Positions 1 to 8,811 of a stretch of DNA of 64,000 nucleotides are shown here, piece by piece. A program made the translations under genes and the position numbers. The notes beneath the pieces were generated by a model. It saw nothing but the letters and a program-made list of their open reading frames with translations, was not told where the DNA came from and did no database searches. Positions within the stretch are counted from its first letter, which is position 1; each line of letters opens with the position of its first letter. Source of the DNA: Streptomyces sp. AM 4-1-1 (GTDB lineage Bacteria; Actinomycetota; Actinomycetes; Streptomycetales; Streptomycetaceae). Location: the NCBI RefSeq assembly GCF_029167625.1, contig NZ_CP119145.1:558001-622000 (forward strand), in the 5' to 3' direction.

Positions 1-1
1 G

Positions 2-1225
2 GAGGTCCGGGTGCACGGCGTGGGCGGATTCTTCCTGGGCCACTACCGGGCGATGGCGGAGAGCGCCGAGGAGGAGCAGTCGCGCCTCGCGAAGGACAAG
101 GCGGGCACCGAGTTCCTGGCCGCCGCGCTGTCCGGTGGCGCGGCCGTGGTCACCTACGCGGCGCTCGGCGCGCTCATCCTCGGCGGGCACATGGAGCTGG
201 CGGTCGCCGGGACGGCGGTCATCGCGGTGCGCTCGGGCACCTCCGGGCTGGGCGCGCTGGTGATGAATCTGAACGCGCTGCACGAGGAGTCGCTGTACGT
301 CCGCGATCTCGAACGCTTCGTCGACGAGTCCGCCCGGAGGGCGATCCCGGTCGGCGGTCTGCCCATCGATCCCCACTTCGAGGCCGTGACCTTCGAGAAG
401 GTCACGTACGGCTATCCGGACCGGGGCGAACGTCCCGCGGTGGACGAGGTGTCGCTGACGATCCCGGTCGGGAAGGTGACCGCCCTGGTCGGGGAGAACG
501 GCGCCGGCAAGTCCACCCTGATCAAGATGCTGGCGGGGCTGCTGCTGCCCGACAGCGGACGGGTCCTGTGGGGCGGGGTCGATCTGCGGGAGGCCGACCG
601 CGAGCAGGTCTTCGCCCAGGTGGGGCTGCTGACACAGGACTTCGAGCGCTGGCCGATGACGGCGGGGACGAACATCCGCATCAGCGACACCGGCCGGCCG
701 GCCGACGAGGAGGACATGCGGGAGGCGGCGAGCTACGCGAACGCCGACCGGATGATCGCGGCTCTCCCCCAAGGGATGAACACGCTGCTGGCCAGGGTGT
801 TCCGCGGGGCCAGTGAACTCTCCGGTGGCCAGTGGCAGAAGATCGGCCTGGCCCGAGCCCGCTACCGCGATCCGCGGGTGCTGATCGTCGACGAACCCAC
901 GTCCGCGCTCGACCCGGCCGCGGAGATCGCCGCGTTCGAGAGGATTCGTGGTCTGGCGGGTCCGGGACGGGCCGTGGTCCTGGTCACCCACCGCATGGCG
1001 GCCGTCCAGCACGCGGATCTCGTACACGTCCTGCACGAGGGCCGCCTCGCCGAGCGGGGCACCCATGACGAACTGATCGCCGCGGGAGGCCGCTACGCCG
1101 CCATGTACCGGGCCCAGGCCGACCAGTACCGGCAGGAGCGGGTCACGTCCGACGTGACGCGTGTCCCCGCGCCCGCGCGGTCCGGTCCCGAGCCCTCCGG
1201 CGACGACCGCGCCGCGACCCCGTAG
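2..1225 (+). CDS. ABC transporter, fused permease/ATPase (5' end outside window)
   Basis: The visible 407 residues are the end of a type-I ABC half-transporter: a short membrane part (hydrophobic stretch near bases 120-190) followed by a complete nucleotide-binding domain. Walker A GENGAGKS lies at bases 491-514, the signature LSGGQ at 818-832 and Walker B LIVDEP at 881-898, with the switch histidine in VTHR at about 985. The reading frame is open to base 2, so the start and most transmembrane helices lie upstream. ATP hydrolysis by a dimer would drive export of an unknown substrate. The substrate cannot be told from this fragment. Ends just before an inverted repeat that could stop transcription. 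Confidence 0.9.
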   Translation, partial: EVRVHGVGGFFLGHYRAMAESAEEEQSRLAKDKAGTEFLAAALSGGAAVVTYAALGALILGGHMELAVAGTAVIAVRSGTSGLGALVMNLNALHEESLYVRDLERFVDESARRAIPVGGLPIDPHFEAVTFEKVTYGYPDRGERPAVDEVSLTIPVGKVTALVGENGAGKSTLIKMLAGLLLPDSGRVLWGGVDLREADREQVFAQVGLLTQDFERWPMTAGTNIRISDTGRPADEEDMREAASYANADRMIAALPQGMNTLLARVFRGASELSGGQWQKIGLARARYRDPRVLIVDEPTSALDPAAEIAAFERIRGLAGPGRAVVLVTHRMAAVQHADLVHVLHEGRLAERGTHDELIAAGGRYAAMYRAQADQYRQERVTSDVTRVPAPARSGPEPSGDDRAATP

Positions 1226-1247
1226 CGGGGACCGGCGGAACGCACGG

Positions 1248-1298
1248 AGCTCCTGGCGGCGTGGGCGGTTTCGCGTGTGGGCCCGTCCACCAGGAGCT
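1248..1298. terminator. weak inverted repeat between convergent genes
   Basis: AGCTCCTGG at 1248-1256 pairs with CCAGGAGCT at 1290-1298 across a 33-base loop, between the convergent ABC transporter and collagen-like genes. The long loop and the lack of a T-run make terminator function only possible. Confidence 0.35.
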
Positions 1299-1374
1299 TC
1301 GTCGTCGCGTGCGGTCCACGTCTCCCAGCGACCGCGCGTCACAGCCGGCCGGTAAGTGACTCACCGACGCCCCG

Positions 1375-2274
1375 TCATGGGCACTCGACATGCTGGAAGA
1401 TGCGTGCGACGACCGCGCAGACGATCTCCTCGACGACGGTGTAGTCCGGTGGGTCTCCCTTGTCTCCCTTGTCGCCCTTGTCACCGCGTGGCCCGGGTTC
1501 TCCCCTCTCCCCCTTCTCCCCCCGCTCACCGCGTGGGCCACAGTCCCCCTTCTCGCCGCGCTCGCCCTTCTCGCCGTCCCGGCCGGGAGGGCCGGGGTCA
1601 CCCGGTGCGCCAGGCTCGCCCTGTTCGCCCCGGGGGCCGCATTCGCCCTCGTCCCCCTTGTCCCCCTTGTCGCCCTTCCAGCCCGGGTCACCCTTCTCCC
1701 CCCGGTCGCCCGTCCTGCCGCGTGGGCCGCAGTCCCCCTTCTCACCGCGCTCACCCTTCTCGCCGTCCCGGCCGGGGTCGCCCCGGCCACCCCGGTCGCC
1801 CTTGCTCCCCGTCTCGCCCTTGTCGCCCTTCTCGCCACGCGGGCCGACATCACCACGGGCCCCCTTCTCCCCCTTCTCCCCGTCGTCGCCCTTGTCGCCA
1901 CGCCCGCCGCGTGGGCCGACGTCCCCCTTCTCCCCCTTTTCGCCCCGCTCTCCGCACAGCGGCTCCTTGACCGTGATCGTCACGGTCTCGGTGACGCATC
2001 TGGATTCGATGTATTTCCTGACCGTCAGGCATGCCTCACCGAGAGGGGCGTGGGAGGAAACCGTGAAATCGCCCACCCAGTAGGACGTTCCGCAGATCGG
2101 TGTGAGGTCGTGCCATTTTCCCGATCCACCGGGGCAGACGGAGCAGCTGTATTCCACCGCTTCGCCGCCCCCGGGTTGGGGCCAGTACACAATGGCCCTG
2201 GTGGTGGTACCGGGGTGGAGCGGGTCTCCGAAGAGAACGAAGACCGATGAGAGTTGTTCAATCGGCGTGACCAT
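1375..2274 (-). CDS. collagen-like protein with 56 uninterrupted Gly-X-Y triplets
   Basis: The 299-residue product has three parts. Residues 1-107 form a Cys-containing N-terminal region with no signal peptide. Residues 108-275 are 56 perfect Gly-X-Y triplets rich in GEK, GDK, GER and GPR. Residues 276-299 are a short tail with two cysteines. Three triplets place Cys in the Y position (GDC, GEC, GDC), each followed by GPR and spaced 30 and 33 residues apart, so inter-chain disulfides are conceivable. The charged Lys/Glu/Asp triplets are what stabilises bacterial collagen helices that lack hydroxyproline. The start is supported by AAGGAG at 2280-2285, five bases upstream of the ATG. The function is unknown, and localisation is unclear without a leader or anchor. 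GXY-coding DNA is repetitive, which explains open frames on the opposite strand. Confidence 0.85.
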   Translation of the reverse strand: MVTPIEQLSSVFVLFGDPLHPGTTTRAIVYWPQPGGGEAVEYSCSVCPGGSGKWHDLTPICGTSYWVGDFTVSSHAPLGEACLTVRKYIESRCVTETVTITVKEPLCGERGEKGEKGDVGPRGGRGDKGDDGEKGEKGARGDVGPRGEKGDKGETGSKGDRGGRGDPGRDGEKGERGEKGDCGPRGRTGDRGEKGDPGWKGDKGDKGDEGECGPRGEQGEPGAPGDPGPPGRDGEKGERGEKGDCGPRGERGEKGERGEPGPRGDKGDKGDKGDPPDYTVVEEIVCAVVARIFQHVECP

Positions 2275-2806
2275 ACTTTCTCCTTCAGCAGGCGCCGGGA
2301 AGCAGAGTATGTGTCAACTTTCCGCTCTTCTCCTCGGGAAGAAAACACCCACGAAACCGGACACAATCACCAGTGGACCATACAGATGGCGGCAACCGGA
2401 CCGACCTACTTCGCCGAGCGCAACCTGGGATTGAATGGAACACAGGCGCCACATCGGCACCTTGCGTGATGTACTATTCGACTCTCTACCCAAATATAAG
2501 TCGAGCATCGTTCCAAAAGGTCGAGAATACGGGATTAAACCCAACGGAGTGAATCATGGGACCGTGTGATGATCCTGCGGCGCACTTTCCGTTTCCATCT
2601 CGCCGATGATTCTTCCATCAATATTCTCGTATTCAAGGGATATCCCCTTCACCGCACGCCGGCGTGGGCGGCCCGGCGGCATGGCGATGGATTCGTTCCG
2701 GCGGGCGGGCGACCGGCAGGGTTCCCGGAAGCGCGACGCCGACGGCGTATCCGCGAACGGCGAACATGACCGGTCCCGCCGGTCCGGTTCTTCTAACGTT
2801 CCGGTC
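2275..2806. other. intergenic region between divergent genes
   Basis: About 530 bases between the divergent collagen-like and epimerase genes. It is clearly more AT-rich than its surroundings (especially 2440-2640) and should contain promoters for both. The only definite element seen is the ribosome binding site of the collagen-like gene at 2280-2285. An open frame continues upstream of the epimerase from 2606, but its composition does not look like an extension of the Rossmann protein. Confidence 0.5.
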
Positions 2807-3862
2807 ATGAACAGTCGGAGTGCGTGGGTCGTCGGAGCGACAGGGCAGGTGGGGCGAGCCGTGGTGCGTGGGCTCGCCGAGGACGGCTGGGAGGTGACCG
2901 CGGCCTCTCGCGGGGGCGGCAGGGACGAGCGGTGGCCCGGGGACGTACGGACGGTGGCGCTCGACCGCGACGACGACGGGGCGCTGGGCGCGGCGCTGGG
3001 CGACGGCTGCGACGTCCTGGTCGACATGGTGGCGTACGGGCGGGCGCACGCCCGGCAACTGACCGGACTCGCCGACCGGATCGGTTCGGCGGTCGTCATC
3101 TCCAGCGGAGCGGTGTACGAGGACGGGCGGGGGCGGAGCTTCGACACCCAGGGGGAGCCGGACGGCGCGCCGCGCTACCCGGTGCCGATCCCGGAGACCT
3201 GTCCGACCGTGGCGCCGGGGGACACGACGTACGCGGCGCGGAAGACCGGCCTGGAGCGGGAGTTGCTCGCGGCCGGTGACGTCCTGCCGGTGACCCTGCT
3301 GAGGGCCGGCGCGATCCACGGCACGTACTGCCGCACACCGCGCGAGCTGTACTTCGTCAAACGGATTCTGGACGGCCGGCGGCGGCGGGTGCTCGCGTAC
3401 GGCGGAGCGTGCCGCTTCCACCCGGTCCATGTGTCGAACGTCGCCGAGCTGATCCGGCTCGCCGCGTCACGGCCCGGGTCACGGGTGCTGAACGCCGCGG
3501 ACCCGGAGGCCCCGACGATCGCCGAGATCGCGGCGGGTGTCGACGCGGCGCTCGGCCGGGAGACCGGGACGGTCCTGGTGCCGGGCGCTCCCCCGGCGGA
3601 CGGGATCGGTGTCACGCCGTGGTCGAGCCCGCATCCGATCGTGTACGACATGACGGCCGCGGAACGGGAGCTCGGCTACCGGCCCGTGACCGGGTACGCG
3701 CGGTCGTTGCCGGAGACCGTCGAGTGGCTCGCCGCGCGACTCGCCGGGCGGGACTGGCGGGAGGTCTTCCCCGCGATGCTCCGGACGTACGGCGAGGGGT
3801 TGTTCGACTACGCGGCGGAGGACGCCTGGCTGGAGCGGTACGACCGGGGTCACGCCGGGTGA
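2807..3862 (+). CDS. NAD-dependent epimerase/dehydratase family protein
   Basis: A 351-residue extended short-chain dehydrogenase. The nucleotide-binding motif GATGQVG is at residues 10-16, and a Y-x3-K catalytic pair is at Tyr142/Lys146 (YAARK). The ATG at 2807 is chosen because the Rossmann strand begins directly after it. The frame is open further upstream to 2606, but the extra 67 residues are Arg-rich and unlike the family. The family oxidises, reduces or epimerises nucleotide sugars and related hydroxy compounds; the substrate here is unknown. Convergent with the next gene and separated from it by a hairpin. Confidence 0.85.
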   Translation: MNSRSAWVVGATGQVGRAVVRGLAEDGWEVTAASRGGGRDERWPGDVRTVALDRDDDGALGAALGDGCDVLVDMVAYGRAHARQLTGLADRIGSAVVISSGAVYEDGRGRSFDTQGEPDGAPRYPVPIPETCPTVAPGDTTYAARKTGLERELLAAGDVLPVTLLRAGAIHGTYCRTPRELYFVKRILDGRRRRVLAYGGACRFHPVHVSNVAELIRLAASRPGSRVLNAADPEAPTIAEIAAGVDAALGRETGTVLVPGAPPADGIGVTPWSSPHPIVYDMTAAERELGYRPVTGYARSLPETVEWLAARLAGRDWREVFPAMLRTYGEGLFDYAAEDAWLERYDRGHAG

Positions 3863-3939
3863 CGTGGGGTGGCGTCGAAGTCCGTGTCCTGACGCCCCGT
3901 CCGGCACACGGGCGCACGGCGAGCCTCGCGGGCACGGCC

Positions 3940-3971
3940 GAGGGGCGGCCGGTGGAATCCGACCGCCCCTC
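3940..3971. terminator. hairpin between convergent genes
   Basis: GAGGGGCGG at 3940-3948 pairs with CCGCCCCTC at 3963-3971, with a 14-base loop. It lies between the stop codons of the epimerase (+) and the secreted peptidase (-) and probably serves both as a factor-independent terminator without a T-tract. Confidence 0.7.
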
Positions 3972-4001
3972 AAGGCAGGTTGGTTCAGCGCCGACGGAGG
4001 G

Positions 4002-5594
4002 TCACGGCTTCGGGGTGGCGTGCGGGGCGCACGTCACGTCGTGACGGTCGGTCCTCCCGGTGAGCAGGTAGGTGTCCACCCGCTCGTTGACGCAGGGGTT
4101 CACCAGGCCGGTGACGCCGTGCGAACCGGCGTCCCTCTCGGTGATCAGACGCGAGCCCTTGAACCGCTTGTGCAGTTCGACGGCGCCCTTGTACGGGGTG
4201 GCGGCGTCCCGCGTGGACTGCACGATCAGCACGGACGGCAGGCCCTTGCCGGTCTTGACGTTCAGTGGTGTCCGCTGCTTGGCCGGCCAGGTGGCGCAGG
4301 GCAGGTTCATCCAGGCGTTGGCCCAGGTCATGAAGGGGTTGTCGCGGTGCAGCCGGGTGTTGTCGCGGTCCCACTTGCGCCAGCTGGTGGGCCACTTGGC
4401 GTCGGCGCACTCGACCGCCGTGTAGACGGCGTTGCCGTTCTCCGCGGAGATGTTGCCCTTGATGTCCGTCATGTCGGGGGCGGCGGCGTCGATCAGCGCC
4501 TGGGTGTCACCGCCCAGGTAGTCGCTCCAGGTCCGGGCGACGGGGGCCCAGCTGGAGTCGTAGTACGGAGCGCTCTGGAAGAAGCCGATGAGCTCGGCGG
4601 GTCCGACGACCCCGCCGATCGGATTCTTCTTGGCCGCCGCGCGGAGCGTCAGCCAGGCCCGCTCGACCTTCTCCGGGGTGTCGCCGATGTGGAAGGCAGC
4701 GTCGTTCTTCGCCACCCACGCCTTCCAGTCGTTCCAGCGTGACTGGAAGGCGATGTCCTGGTTGAGATTGGCCTCGTACCAGATGTTCTCCCTCGCCGGG
4801 TTCACCACGCTGTCGACGACCATGCGGCGCACGTGCGACGGGAACAACGTCCCGTAGACGGCGCCGAGGTAGGTGCCGTAGGAGACGCCCAGGTAGTTGA
4901 GCTTCTTCTCACCCAGCGCCGCGCGGATGACGTCCAGGTCACGGGCGGTGTCGGGCGTCGTCATGTGCGGCAGCACGGCGCCGCTCCGTTCGGCGCAGCC
5001 GTCCGCGTACTCGGCGGCGAGCTTGCGCTGGGCACGCTTGTCGGCCTCACTGCCCGGAACCGGGTCCGCCTTCGGCGCCTTGACGAACTCCTGCGGGTCG
5101 ACACAGGAGATCGGAGCGGAGTGGCCGACGCCGCGGGGGTCGAAGCCCACGAAGTCGTACGCCTTCGAGGTGTTCGCCCAGAGCGGGTTCTTGGTGGTGA
5201 CGCGCCGGGGGAAGGCCATCCCCGAGCCGCCGGGGCCGCCCGGGTTGTAGACCAGGGCGCCTTGGCGCTCCCGCTTGGTGCCGGTGCTGACATGCCGGTC
5301 GACGGCGATCCGGATCTGCTTGCCGTCGGGCTTGGCGTAGTCCACCGGTACGGACACCCAGCCGCACTGGATCGGCTTCGCCAGCGCCCAGTCGGCCGGG
5401 CAGTCCGTCCAGTCGATCCCGGCCCTGGCCGCGCGCGCGGCGGCCACTTCGACGCCGTACGCCTCGGAACCGCCGTGATGACGGCCGTCCGCGGTGGCCG
5501 CCGGCGCTGCTGTCGCGCCCACTATGAGCGTGCCGGCGATGAGTGTGCCGGCCGAGCCGAGCACTCCTGTGCGCCTCAAGTCGATCCTCCCCAT
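4002..5594 (-). CDS. secreted alpha/beta hydrolase, tripeptidyl aminopeptidase (TAP/SlpD-like)
   Basis: The 530-residue precursor starts with a signal peptide (RR followed by a hydrophobic stretch, Ala-rich cleavage region near residue 30-35), so it is exported. The catalytic triad of the S33 family is visible: nucleophile Ser238 in GVSYGTY, acid Asp463 in STRDAATP and His492 in AGSHGV. The TAP-like C-terminal domain with paired cysteines near the end is also present. Streptomyces homologues remove N-terminal tripeptides from extracellular proteins. The ATG at 5594 gives a normal-length leader. Single-gene unit. Confidence 0.9.
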   Translation of the reverse strand: MGRIDLRRTGVLGSAGTLIAGTLIVGATAAPAATADGRHHGGSEAYGVEVAAARAARAGIDWTDCPADWALAKPIQCGWVSVPVDYAKPDGKQIRIAVDRHVSTGTKRERQGALVYNPGGPGGSGMAFPRRVTTKNPLWANTSKAYDFVGFDPRGVGHSAPISCVDPQEFVKAPKADPVPGSEADKRAQRKLAAEYADGCAERSGAVLPHMTTPDTARDLDVIRAALGEKKLNYLGVSYGTYLGAVYGTLFPSHVRRMVVDSVVNPARENIWYEANLNQDIAFQSRWNDWKAWVAKNDAAFHIGDTPEKVERAWLTLRAAAKKNPIGGVVGPAELIGFFQSAPYYDSSWAPVARTWSDYLGGDTQALIDAAAPDMTDIKGNISAENGNAVYTAVECADAKWPTSWRKWDRDNTRLHRDNPFMTWANAWMNLPCATWPAKQRTPLNVKTGKGLPSVLIVQSTRDAATPYKGAVELHKRFKGSRLITERDAGSHGVTGLVNPCVNERVDTYLLTGRTDRHDVTCAPHATPKP

Positions 5595-6520
5595 GGTCGT
5601 TGCGCCGCCGATGACGGCGCGGCTGATAGGACCTCCTGCGGATCGTGTCGTCTGTGAGGCCCCTGAGGACAGGCCATGGGGGTACTTCTTTACCTAATCA
5701 ATAACCGGAGACCCGTGTCCCGCTGAGCGGTCACCGCTCGCGACACGGCCGGTCCGGTGCCAGTCATGACAGTCGCGGCGTCCGCGGCGTTCGGCGGCGA
5801 TACCGAAGCGGCGGCGTTCGCCCGGAGCGGACGCCACCGCCGGCCGACGCCACGGATCTGCTCACCCGCCCCTCGGCGCCCGCCTCACCCTCTTCGAGTC
5901 GTTGCGGGTCAGCGGCGGAGGCCAGGACCACGAGCGCCCTGCTCGCGGCGGGCGCACCCGGGCGTCGGCACGCCCTGCCGAGCGTCGGCACGTCCTGCCG
6001 GGCGCCCGCGCTCTCCTCCAGCAGCCCCTCGTTCGACGGACCGGTACAGGGGCGGCCGTCGGGTCTGGAGATCGAGGCGCGGGAGTTGGTACGGGTGCGC
6101 GCGATGCTCACCGAGATGCCGGCGCCGCAGGGGAGCGAAGAGGCGGTCGGATCACCTTGCCCCCCGGCCCCGCGAGTTGACCGGCCGTCGGCTGCGACAC
6201 GCCTGTGTGACGTGCGGTGTTCCTCCCTCGTTCGGCGTAGGCACCCTCCTGGGGGAGGGGTCGCCCGACTTGCGTACCCGGGATGGACGACGACCGGAAC
6301 GGCCTGCTCCACCGCTGGTGCGCCGCCGGTCGTGCGGTGTGACCGGGATCTCGAACACCCTTTGTCCACCCGAACGGATCAGTCGTGATGAGCCTCACAT
6401 AACGCCCTTTCAGCTCGGAAAAACGGCAGTCGATGGGTAAAGATCCCTGGGACGACAAGCCCCCGCCACCGCGGCGGGGCGGTCCGGGCGGACGCCGAGT
6501 CCTGCCGCCGTCCGGATGCC
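5595..6520. other. about 0.9 kb without a convincing gene
   Basis: This stretch separates the secreted peptidase from the riboswitch. AT-rich DNA at 5690-5715 probably carries the peptidase promoter. Open frames at 5757-6440 and on the other strand have Arg/Pro-rich translations typical of non-coding GC-rich DNA. A short piece around 6035-6145 (reading GLEIEARELVRVRAML) looks more protein-like and could be the remnant of a decayed gene. A small hairpin, CCCTCC/GGAGGG, occurs near 6244-6259. Confidence 0.4.
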
Positions 6521-6529
6521 TGGTCGACA

Positions 6530-6675
6530 GAAGTGGATCGGCAGGAGTGGAGGACCCGAGCACAACGGGCCGACGAGAGATCGATCGGCCCTCGGGGTGA
6601 AGCCGCAGACCGCGGCCGGGCAACTTCGCCAGCCCGAACCCGACAGGTCATCCTTCACAGGCGGCTGACGAAGGG
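6530..6675 (+). promoter_or_regulatory. ydaO-type (c-di-AMP) riboswitch leader
   Basis: The RNA leader of the NlpC/P60 gene contains the conserved blocks of the Streptomyces ydaO class in the right order: GGCAGGAGTGGAGGACCC at about 6539-6556, GGGGTGAAGCCG at 6594-6605, GGCCGGGCAA near 6614-6623 and GCCCGAACCCGACAGGTCA near 6632-6650, closing just before the ribosome binding site. In actinobacteria this class binds cyclic di-AMP and turns off cell-wall hydrolase genes. Boundaries are approximate. A covariance-model search (RF00379) would settle it. Confidence 0.85.
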
Positions 6676-6681
6676 TTGCGC

Positions 6682-7155
6682 ATGACTGCGCAGGTTCATG
6701 TCCCGTCTCTGATCGCGCGGGCCGGTACGGCCTCCGTTCTCACTCTCGCCGCCACGTGCGGCACCCTGCTGGCACCGGGCTTGGTGTCCGAGGCACAGGC
6801 CGCCACCCATTCGACGAAGGCGCTCGGCATCGCCGCGTCGAAGAAGGGATCGCCCTACGGGTACGGTGCGGCGGGCCCCCACCGCTTCGACTGCTCCGGT
6901 CTGACGCTCTACTCGTTCAAGAAGGCGGGCAAGAAGCTCCCACGCACCGCCCAGCAGCAGTACAACAAGACCCGCCACGTCTCGGCCTCCCAGCGGCAAC
7001 GCGGCGACCTGGTCTTCTTCCACTCCGGGCGCGGTGTCTACCACGTGGGGATCTACGCCGGGAACGGAAAGATCTGGCACTCCCCCAAGACCGGCGCGGT
7101 GGTCAGGCTGGAGAAGATCTGGTCGAAGGGGGTCTGGTACGGAAGGGTCCGCTGA
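6682..7155 (+). CDS. secreted NlpC/P60 cell-wall hydrolase
   Basis: A 157-residue protein with a signal peptide ending at an AQA|A site near residue 40, followed by a single NlpC/P60 domain. Catalytic Cys71 (FDCSG), His121 (YHVGIY) and third residue His133 (WHSPK) are all present. The family cleaves peptide cross-links of peptidoglycan between D-Glu and the diamino acid. The ATG at 6682 follows GAAGGG at 6670-6675 with ideal spacing; an in-frame TTG six bases upstream is less likely. The preceding c-di-AMP riboswitch is the usual control for such genes and ties expression to wall or osmotic status. Confidence 0.93.
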   Translation: MTAQVHVPSLIARAGTASVLTLAATCGTLLAPGLVSEAQAATHSTKALGIAASKKGSPYGYGAAGPHRFDCSGLTLYSFKKAGKKLPRTAQQQYNKTRHVSASQRQRGDLVFFHSGRGVYHVGIYAGNGKIWHSPKTGAVVRLEKIWSKGVWYGRVR

Positions 7156-7219
7156 CCGGGCCGCCACTCTCTCCTGTTCCGTCCGAGCGGGTGGCCGGGG
7201 CCGCGCGGCGGCTCCGGCC

Positions 7220-7235
7220 GCGGCCCCGGGGCCGC
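7220..7235. terminator. perfect GC palindrome between convergent genes
   Basis: GCGGCCCCGGGGCCGC at 7220-7235 is a perfect 16-base palindrome between the convergent NlpC/P60 and anti-sigma-like genes. It could act as a bidirectional terminator. Confidence 0.5.
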
Positions 7236-7293
7236 TCGGGGTCCGAAGGCGCCGCGGGTCCCGGGGCCGCAGCGGCCGGTCCGGCGTTCGCGT

Positions 7294-7725
7294 TCAGTGC
7301 CGCGCGTGCGGCAGCCACGGCAGGGCGACCCACACGGTCTTGCCGCCGTCGGCGGTCGGGGTGATGGTCAGCCGGCCGCCCCACTCCTTCGTCAGAGTGC
7401 GGATGATCACCATGCCCCGCCCGTTGTCCTGCCGCACGGCGGCGGGCAGTCGGCGGGGCCGGCGCGGGTCGCTGTCCGTGACGCCGAGGTGGAGCTGTTC
7501 GTCCCGCTCCAGCCGGAGGTCGACCGTGAAGGCGGGCGATCGGCCGGCGGTGTGCTGGACGGCGTTGGTCGCGAGTTCGGAGACGATCAGCCGGATGGTG
7601 TCGGCGATCTCCGTGTCGCGTGGCAGACCCCAGTCGGTGAGCGTGTCGGCCACGTATGTCCGGGCCCTCGGGACCGAGGCCGGATCGCTCGGCAGGGTGA
7701 CGGTTGCTTCTTGATGGTCCGCCAT
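7294..7725 (-). CDS. ATP-binding protein, RsbW/anti-sigma-like HATPase
   Basis: A 143-residue single-domain GHKL ATPase. The N box ELATNAVQH and the G1 box DNGRGM are clear. Such proteins in Streptomyces are small serine-kinase-like anti-sigma or regulatory ATPases. The ATG at 7725 is chosen because the homologous domain begins shortly after it; the frame is open far upstream only because it runs antisense to the next gene. It diverges from an XRE/DUF397 pair. This trio (ATPase, helix-turn-helix protein, DUF397 protein) recurs in Streptomyces, for example at the abaA and whiJ loci, where it affects development and antibiotic production. Confidence 0.88.
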   Translation of the reverse strand: MADHQEATVTLPSDPASVPRARTYVADTLTDWGLPRDTEIADTIRLIVSELATNAVQHTAGRSPAFTVDLRLERDEQLHLGVTDSDPRRPRRLPAAVRQDNGRGMVIIRTLTKEWGGRLTITPTADGGKTVWVALPWLPHARH

Positions 7726-7926
7726 GGCGCGCCGTCCCTTTCCCTCCCAGGCCGACCCGCGATCGGCCTGGATTCCGCTTCGCGTCAGATTGCCACTGAT
7801 GCTGCCGTCTGTGACGACGATCCACCAAGATATGCATATATCTGTCGCTCGAAGCGGTGAACTCTGCCCCGGACGAACGTATTCGGGCGGCACACTGATG
7901 CCTTCGACCGAGCGGGAGGAGGAGTC

Positions 7927-8811
7927 ATGCAGCACGGCCCCGCGGTACGCCGCCGCAAACTCGGGGAGGAGCTGCGCGCGCTGCGCAACAGGTCCGGTCT
8001 GACGAGCCGGGAGGCCGCGCGGCTGCTCGGCTGGCACCAGTCGAAGGTGAGCCGGATCGAGACCGGCACCAGTGGGGTGCGGCCCGACGACATCTCGCGG
8101 CTGCTCGACGCGTACGAGGTGGGTGACGCGCGGCTGCGGGCGCTGCTCGAAGTGCTCGCGGGTTCGGCGGGCGGGGGCGGCAGCGGCTGGTGGCACGCCT
8201 ACCGGGGCCTGATCCCGCCGCAGTACCGGGACTTCATCAGCCTGGAGTCGCAGGCCAGGACCGCCCGCACCCTGGAGACATCGGTGGTGCCCGGACTGCT
8301 CCAGACCGCGGACTACGCGCGCGCCGTGACCCGCTCCGCGCTGGACGGGCTGCCCGCGCGTCAGCTCGACTCGCTGGTAGAGGTGCGGCTGGCACGGCAA
8401 GGAGTGCTGCGTGCCGATCCCCCGCTGCGGCTGAGCGCGGTGCTCGACGAGGCGGTGCTGCGACGCGAGGTCGGCGGACGCGAGGTGATGCGGGAACAGC
8501 TCGACCATCTCGCCAGGGTGGCTGAGCTACCGCATGTGAGACTTCAGTTACTTCCTTTCAGCATCGGTGGGTACGTCGGTCTCACCGGCCCTTTCGTCAT
8601 CTTTTCCTTTCCGAACATTTCTGATCTGGATGTGGTCGTTCTCGATCACTTGACGAGTAGCCTCTATCTGGAGCGGAAAGAAGACCTTGAGGCGTACGGC
8701 TCGGCCTTCCGCACCATGCAGGCGCGCGCGCTGTCGCCCGAGCACTCGATGGACCTCATCGCCGCGATCAGCCGCGGCGCTCAGACGTCCAGACTGCCCG
8801 AGGGGGCCTGA
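7927..8811 (+). CDS. XRE-family transcriptional regulator with DUF5753 domain
   Basis: A 294-residue protein. Residues about 14-70 form the helix-turn-helix (LTSREAARLLGWHQSKVSRIE); residues about 105-285 match the DUF5753 sensor-like region (ARTLETSVVPGLLQT). A purine-rich GGGAGGAGG precedes the ATG. It belongs to the large WhiJ-like group in Streptomyces, whose members act together with a small DUF397 partner encoded immediately downstream, as here. Confidence 0.92.
   Translation: MQHGPAVRRRKLGEELRALRNRSGLTSREAARLLGWHQSKVSRIETGTSGVRPDDISRLLDAYEVGDARLRALLEVLAGSAGGGGSGWWHAYRGLIPPQYRDFISLESQARTARTLETSVVPGLLQTADYARAVTRSALDGLPARQLDSLVEVRLARQGVLRADPPLRLSAVLDEAVLRREVGGREVMREQLDHLARVAELPHVRLQLLPFSIGGYVGLTGPFVIFSFPNISDLDVVVLDHLTSSLYLERKEDLEAYGSAFRTMQARALSPEHSMDLIAAISRGAQTSRLPEGA

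Noticed and set aside
1390..2250. Plus-strand frames over the collagen-like gene, and the suspicion of a CRISPR-like or satellite repeat
   Set aside because: Periodicity is 9 bases and encodes perfect Gly-X-Y on the minus strand; repeats are not separated by unique spacers.
5757..6440. A 227-residue plus-strand frame between the peptidase and the riboswitch
   Set aside because: Arg/Pro/Ser-rich, no domain, no ribosome binding site; at most a decayed remnant.
7294..8508. A 404-residue frame extending the anti-sigma-like ATPase
   Set aside because: The extra part runs antisense through the XRE gene; the HATPase domain starts right after the ATG at 7725.
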